NCBI GenBank assembly: GCA_022710085.1
Contig: JAKLHP010000013.1
Span: forward strand, 1-14,766
DNA length: 14,766 nt
Direction: 5' to 3'
From: Patescibacteria group bacterium
Lineage (GTDB): Bacteria; Patescibacteriota; Minisyncoccia; Moranbacterales; JAKLHP01
Part shown: positions 13,474 to 14,766 of the stretch, in pieces
Numbering within the stretch: the first letter of the stretch is position 1
How the letters are laid out: each line of letters opens with the position of its first letter
Program-made: the position numbers and the translations under genes
The notes under the pieces: generated by a model
Databases searched by the model: none
What the model saw: only the letters and a program-made list of their open reading frames with translations
Told to the model about the DNA's origin: nothing

Positions 13474-13509
13474 TAAAAAAAGGCATAGCGTAGTTTTACG
13501 TTAGCCTTT
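13474..13509 (-). terminator. Terminator of the HAD hydrolase gene
   Basis: On the minus strand AAAGGC...CGTA pairs with TACG...GCCTTT (13504-13509 with 13479-13484, plus inner pairs) around a short loop, with one internal mismatch region, and is followed by TTTTTTTATTT. It lies between the HAD stop (13556) and the prfA promoter. Confidence 0.75.
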
Positions 13510-13555
13510 CTTTTCTGGAGTTTTGTCAAAAAAACGATTTTTGTTTAAAAACTCC

Positions 13556-14173
13556 TCAGAGAACTTCCAGGAACGCGAATACTTCTTGAAGATTTTTAAT
13601 AGTTCCTTTTCGATTGCTTTTGTTTTTTCGATCTAGAAGAAGTGCTTTTAATCCAGCACTTTTTGCTCCTTGGTAATCAGAAATCAAACTATCTCCAATC
13701 ATAAGCGCCTCCTTTTCTCTTATGCCGAAAACCGAGGTCATATGCCTGAATATTCGATTATCTGGTTTTTTGAATCCGAACTCGCAGGAGAAAATATGGT
13801 AGTCAACTATCTTGTCTAGACCCAAAATAAAGAATGGTTTTTTGTAAGCCGTACTAATATTGGAAATCACGCCAATCAAATATTCTTCTTGTTTTAGTTT
13901 TTTGAGAACTTCTCCGGTTTCCGGAAAAAGTTTGACTGTATCTGGTATTTTTTTAATCTCATCATTCAATTTCTCATATTGTTTTTTGCTCTCAATCGAG
14001 TATTTCTCGCAAAACGTCTTTAAATCTGGGAAATCTTCGGTCAAAATAATTTCCTTTACGTTTTTATTACTCAGTCCTAATTTTTTAAATAGGAGAAAAT
14101 AATGTTTCCAGGAAAGATTATCTGCTTGGATGAGAGTATTATATAAATCAAAAACCACGGCTTTAATTTCCAT
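13556..14173 (-). CDS. HAD-superfamily hydrolase (haloacid dehalogenase-like)
   Basis: A 205-residue protein with all four HAD motifs. I: VVFDLYNTL with the nucleophile Asp9. II: GVISNIS with Ser104. III: FGFKKPD with Lys135 or Lys136. IV: MIGDSLISDYQGAKSAG with Asp161 and Asp166. The helical C1 cap is about residues 15-90. The second Asp of the common DxD phosphatase signature is Tyr11, giving the DxYxT pattern also known from L-2-haloacid dehalogenases and some phosphatase-like members; the substrate cannot be assigned. The start is supported by GGAGG (14178-14182) four bases upstream, a clear SD. It lies downstream of tRNA-Leu on the same strand and ends in its own terminator, so it could be co-transcribed with the tRNA. 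It acts in the cytoplasm. Confidence 0.9.
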   Translation of the reverse strand: MEIKAVVFDLYNTLIQADNLSWKHYFLLFKKLGLSNKNVKEIILTEDFPDLKTFCEKYSIESKKQYEKLNDEIKKIPDTVKLFPETGEVLKKLKQEEYLIGVISNISTAYKKPFFILGLDKIVDYHIFSCEFGFKKPDNRIFRHMTSVFGIREKEALMIGDSLISDYQGAKSAGLKALLLDRKNKSNRKGTIKNLQEVFAFLEVL

Positions 14174-14271
14174 ACAGCCTCCATTTTAAAGTACTTTTTT
14201 GAGTGGTGAAGTTATAAAACAAGGTTATTCATACCCTGAATCTTGTCATATTACTTGCCAATGATTTTTTG

Positions 14272-14355
14272 TGCCGCGGGAGAGACTCGAACTCTCATGA
14301 TGTTGCCATCGCAGGATTTTGAGTCCTGTGCGTCTACCAATTCCGCCACCGCGGC
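14272..14355 (-). tRNA. tRNA-Leu, anticodon CAA
   Basis: The minus strand folds as a class II tRNA of 84 bases. Acceptor GCCGCGG (14349-14355) pairs with CCGCGGC (14273-14279), with A as discriminator. The D-arm region is GCGGAATTGGTAGACGC. The anticodon stem CAGGA/TCCTG encloses the loop CTCAAAA, giving anticodon CAA at 14319-14321, which reads the Leu codon TTG. A long variable arm (GATGGCAACATC) is typical of tRNA-Leu. T-arm GAGAG-TTCGAGT-CTCTC. The 3' CCA is not encoded (CA follows the discriminator), so it must be added by CCA-adding enzyme. The gene diverges from parA. Confidence 0.96.
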
Positions 14356-14369
14356 TTTTTCATATCCTG

Positions 14370-14384
14370 ATTATATTGTATACT
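14370..14384. promoter_or_regulatory. Divergent promoter elements between tRNA-Leu and parA
   Basis: A perfect minus-strand TATAAT (14370-14375) stands 15 bases before the tRNA 5' end. TATACT (14379-14384) on the plus strand stands 10 bases before the parA ATG. Neither has a convincing -35 box. The two -10 elements are three bases apart, so the polymerases would compete. Confidence 0.4.
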
Positions 14385-14394
14385 ATAAATAATT

Positions 14395-14766
14395 ATGGCG
14401 AAAATTATCTCTTTAGTCAATCAGAAGGGCGGAGTAGGCAAAACGACGACAGCAACAAACCTGGCGTCGTATTTAGCGCAAGCCGGAAAATTTGTCCTGC
14501 TGGTTGACCTTGATCCCCAAGGGAATGCTTCTTCAGGGCTTGGGGTTGATATCAGAAATCTGCAAAAAAGCCTGTATCATTCAATGGTCGGAGGAGAACA
14601 TCCGAAAAGTGTCATTGTGAGAACTGAAGTTTTTGGCCACGATCTTATCCCGTCTTCACAAGACTTGGCCGGAGCGGGAATCGAACTGGTTCATTTCGAT
14701 AATCGGGAATTCCGTCTTTATGATGTCCTTCGCCAAATCAGAACAGATTATGATTATATAATAATC
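14395..14766 (+). CDS. parA: ParA/Soj chromosome-partitioning ATPase (3' end outside window)
   Basis: The first 124 codons are present and the frame runs off the window. The deviant Walker A motif is KGGVGKTTT (11-19), with the signature Lys11 of the ParA/MinD class, and the A' motif is LVDLDPQGN (36-44). The spacing and SSQDLAG later in the sequence fit chromosomal Soj/ParA rather than MinD. ParA forms ATP-dependent dimers on DNA and, with ParB bound at parS sites, moves the origin regions apart; parB is expected just downstream. The start ATG has no SD, and the only -10 element leaves a leader of a few bases at most. The N-terminus begins directly with the first strand (AKIISLVNQ), as usual for Soj and unlike plasmid ParA with an extra N-terminal domain. 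Confidence 0.95.
   Translation, partial: MAKIISLVNQKGGVGKTTTATNLASYLAQAGKFVLLVDLDPQGNASSGLGVDIRNLQKSLYHSMVGGEHPKSVIVRTEVFGHDLIPSSQDLAGAGIELVHFDNREFRLYDVLRQIRTDYDYIII

Noticed and set aside
1..14766. CRISPR array, insertion sequence or prophage
   Set aside because: No regularly spaced direct repeats, no transposase or integrase motifs and no phage genes were seen on either strand.

Overview
The window looks like a chromosomal contig of a Candidate Phyla Radiation (Patescibacteria) bacterium, most likely of the Parcubacteria/Moranbacteria type. This is an inference. It rests on the AT-rich DNA, short intergenic gaps, many starts without a Shine-Dalgarno (SD) site, a 25-codon Lys/Ala-rich gene, and families in the forms I associate with that group (a membrane PP2C-like/propeller protein, an HTH protein with a degenerate nucleotidyltransferase domain, an MraY-like enzyme with GTSGS, PrmC with NLPY). 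TGA is used as a stop at least twice, so the UGA=Gly code of Gracilibacteria/Absconditabacteria does not apply. No finished mobile element, CRISPR array or phage module is visible.

Layout. (1) 1-1311 is clearly GC-richer than the rest. It carries the 3' end of a Gly/Ala/Ser/Thr-rich protein, a terminator, and a secreted protein of unknown family; a terminator hairpin at 1367-1404 separates it from the convergent next gene. (2) 1419-3716 (-) is a membrane protein with a degenerate PP2C-like domain inside and a propeller-like domain outside. (3) 3923-9456 (+) is one tightly packed run: HTH regulator, RmuC, small membrane protein, GT2 glycosyltransferase, MraY/WecA-like transferase, DUF192 protein and AbrB-like regulator, ending in a hairpin. 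The GT2 and MraY-like genes suggest assembly of a lipid-linked surface glycan. (4) 9490-9798 lies between two terminators and holds what looks like a broken minus-strand gene, plus repeats of TTACTTAA that recur around the AbrB-like gene.

(5) 9901-11244 (-) holds a single-pass membrane protein and, upstream, the tiny polybasic gene. Both have candidate tandem sigma70-type promoters. The tiny gene also has a near-perfect SD and a long leader with a GC-rich structured island, and two hairpins lie behind it. A perfect DnaA-box sequence lies at the upstream edge. (6) 11327-14173 (-) contains the conserved pair prfA-prmC with its own promoter, preceded by a HAD hydrolase. (7) At the right end tRNA-Leu(CAA) (-) and parA/soj (+, cut by the window end) diverge from a 39-base spacer.

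The most unusual parts are the 10.8-11.25 kb polybasic-peptide locus, the Asp-to-Thr change in the MraY-like active-site loop, and the TTACTTAA elements around the AbrB-like gene.
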